Source: Anaerolineaceae bacterium UBA4890 (GTDB taxonomy: Bacteria; Chloroflexota; Anaerolineae; Anaerolineales; Anaerolineaceae). Taken from it: DNA of 64,000 nt. Shown here piece after piece: positions 63,919 through 64,000 of the stretch. Numbering within the stretch: position 1 is the first letter of the stretch; every line of letters begins with the position of its first letter. The position numbers and the translations under genes are program-made. The DNA lies in contig DHCY01000022.1 in NCBI GenBank assembly GCA_002399085.1, positions 1-64,000 on the forward strand, in the 5' to 3' direction. Below the pieces are notes generated by a model that did no database searches, was not told the DNA's origin, and saw only the letters and a list, made by a program, of their open reading frames with translations.

Positions 63919-64000
63919 TGGAATCTGACCTCGACTTCTAATTGGTGATAGTATAACATGCAGGTATCGGGTAAAATTAATTATCCAATTAGAGCAAAGG

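Overview
The window looks like the chromosome of a strictly anaerobic bacterium of the phylum Chloroflexota, probably class Anaerolineae (inferred from gene content, not from a search). Signs are the family of exported beta-propeller and Thr/Pro-linker TPR proteins, the tungsten aldehyde oxidoreductase/heterodisulfide reductase-type locus, the selenium-dependent accessory genes yqeB/yqeC, and a sigma-54 locus. Coding density is high and operons are tight. No rRNA, prophage or complete insertion sequence is present.

Layout. Bases 1-1026 have no convincing gene but hold a striking chain of inverted repeats and two GCAA-capped hairpin repeats, possibly a large structured RNA. 1027-4472 (minus): a DUF2779 nuclease and an exported alkylsulfatase-like metallo-beta-lactamase with altered metal ligands. 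4646-14454 (plus): two atypical protein kinase-like proteins, a membrane-anchored TPR protein, folC and lon. 14627-21377 (minus): a coiled-coil protein, coaD, recG, yqeC, yqeB and a transaldolase-like protein. 21852-26037 (plus): GntR regulator, class II aldolase, HAD phosphatase, DhaL, DhaK; with the divergent transaldolase-like gene this looks like a ketose/dihydroxyacetone catabolic locus with two operator-like palindromes in the shared promoter region. 26302-29168: rpmF, hflX and an aminotransferase.

29487-42541 (plus) is a sigma-54 locus: rpoN with a zinc-ribbon insertion, an NtrB-like kinase, an NtrC-like activator with no DNA-binding domain, then a sigma-54 promoter that overlaps the activator's stop codon and drives a small membrane protein, a 1769-residue TPR protein and a caspase-fold protease with TPR-like N-terminus. 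A hairpin with the Shine-Dalgarno site in its 3' arm straddles the predicted start site, so only sigma-54 transcripts should be freely translated.

42852-52638 (plus) is one long redox operon: tungsten aldehyde oxidoreductase, Fe-S proteins, HdrA, HdrC, MvhD-like, HydB/HydG-like NAD(P)H module and a polyferredoxin. HdrA is interrupted by an in-frame UGA at exactly the conserved Cys position, with a SECIS-like hairpin downstream, so it is read here as one 845-residue selenoprotein. This suggests flavin-based electron bifurcation coupled to aldehyde/carboxylate chemistry.

52950-63918 (minus): a phosphoesterase, an exported beta-propeller protein, threonine aldolase, an RluD-like synthase, lspA and ileS, the last preceded by an isoleucine T-box; then tRNA-His(GUG) directly downstream of hisS. 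IleRS is of the long type 2 with a swapped GVHH signature in place of HxGH.
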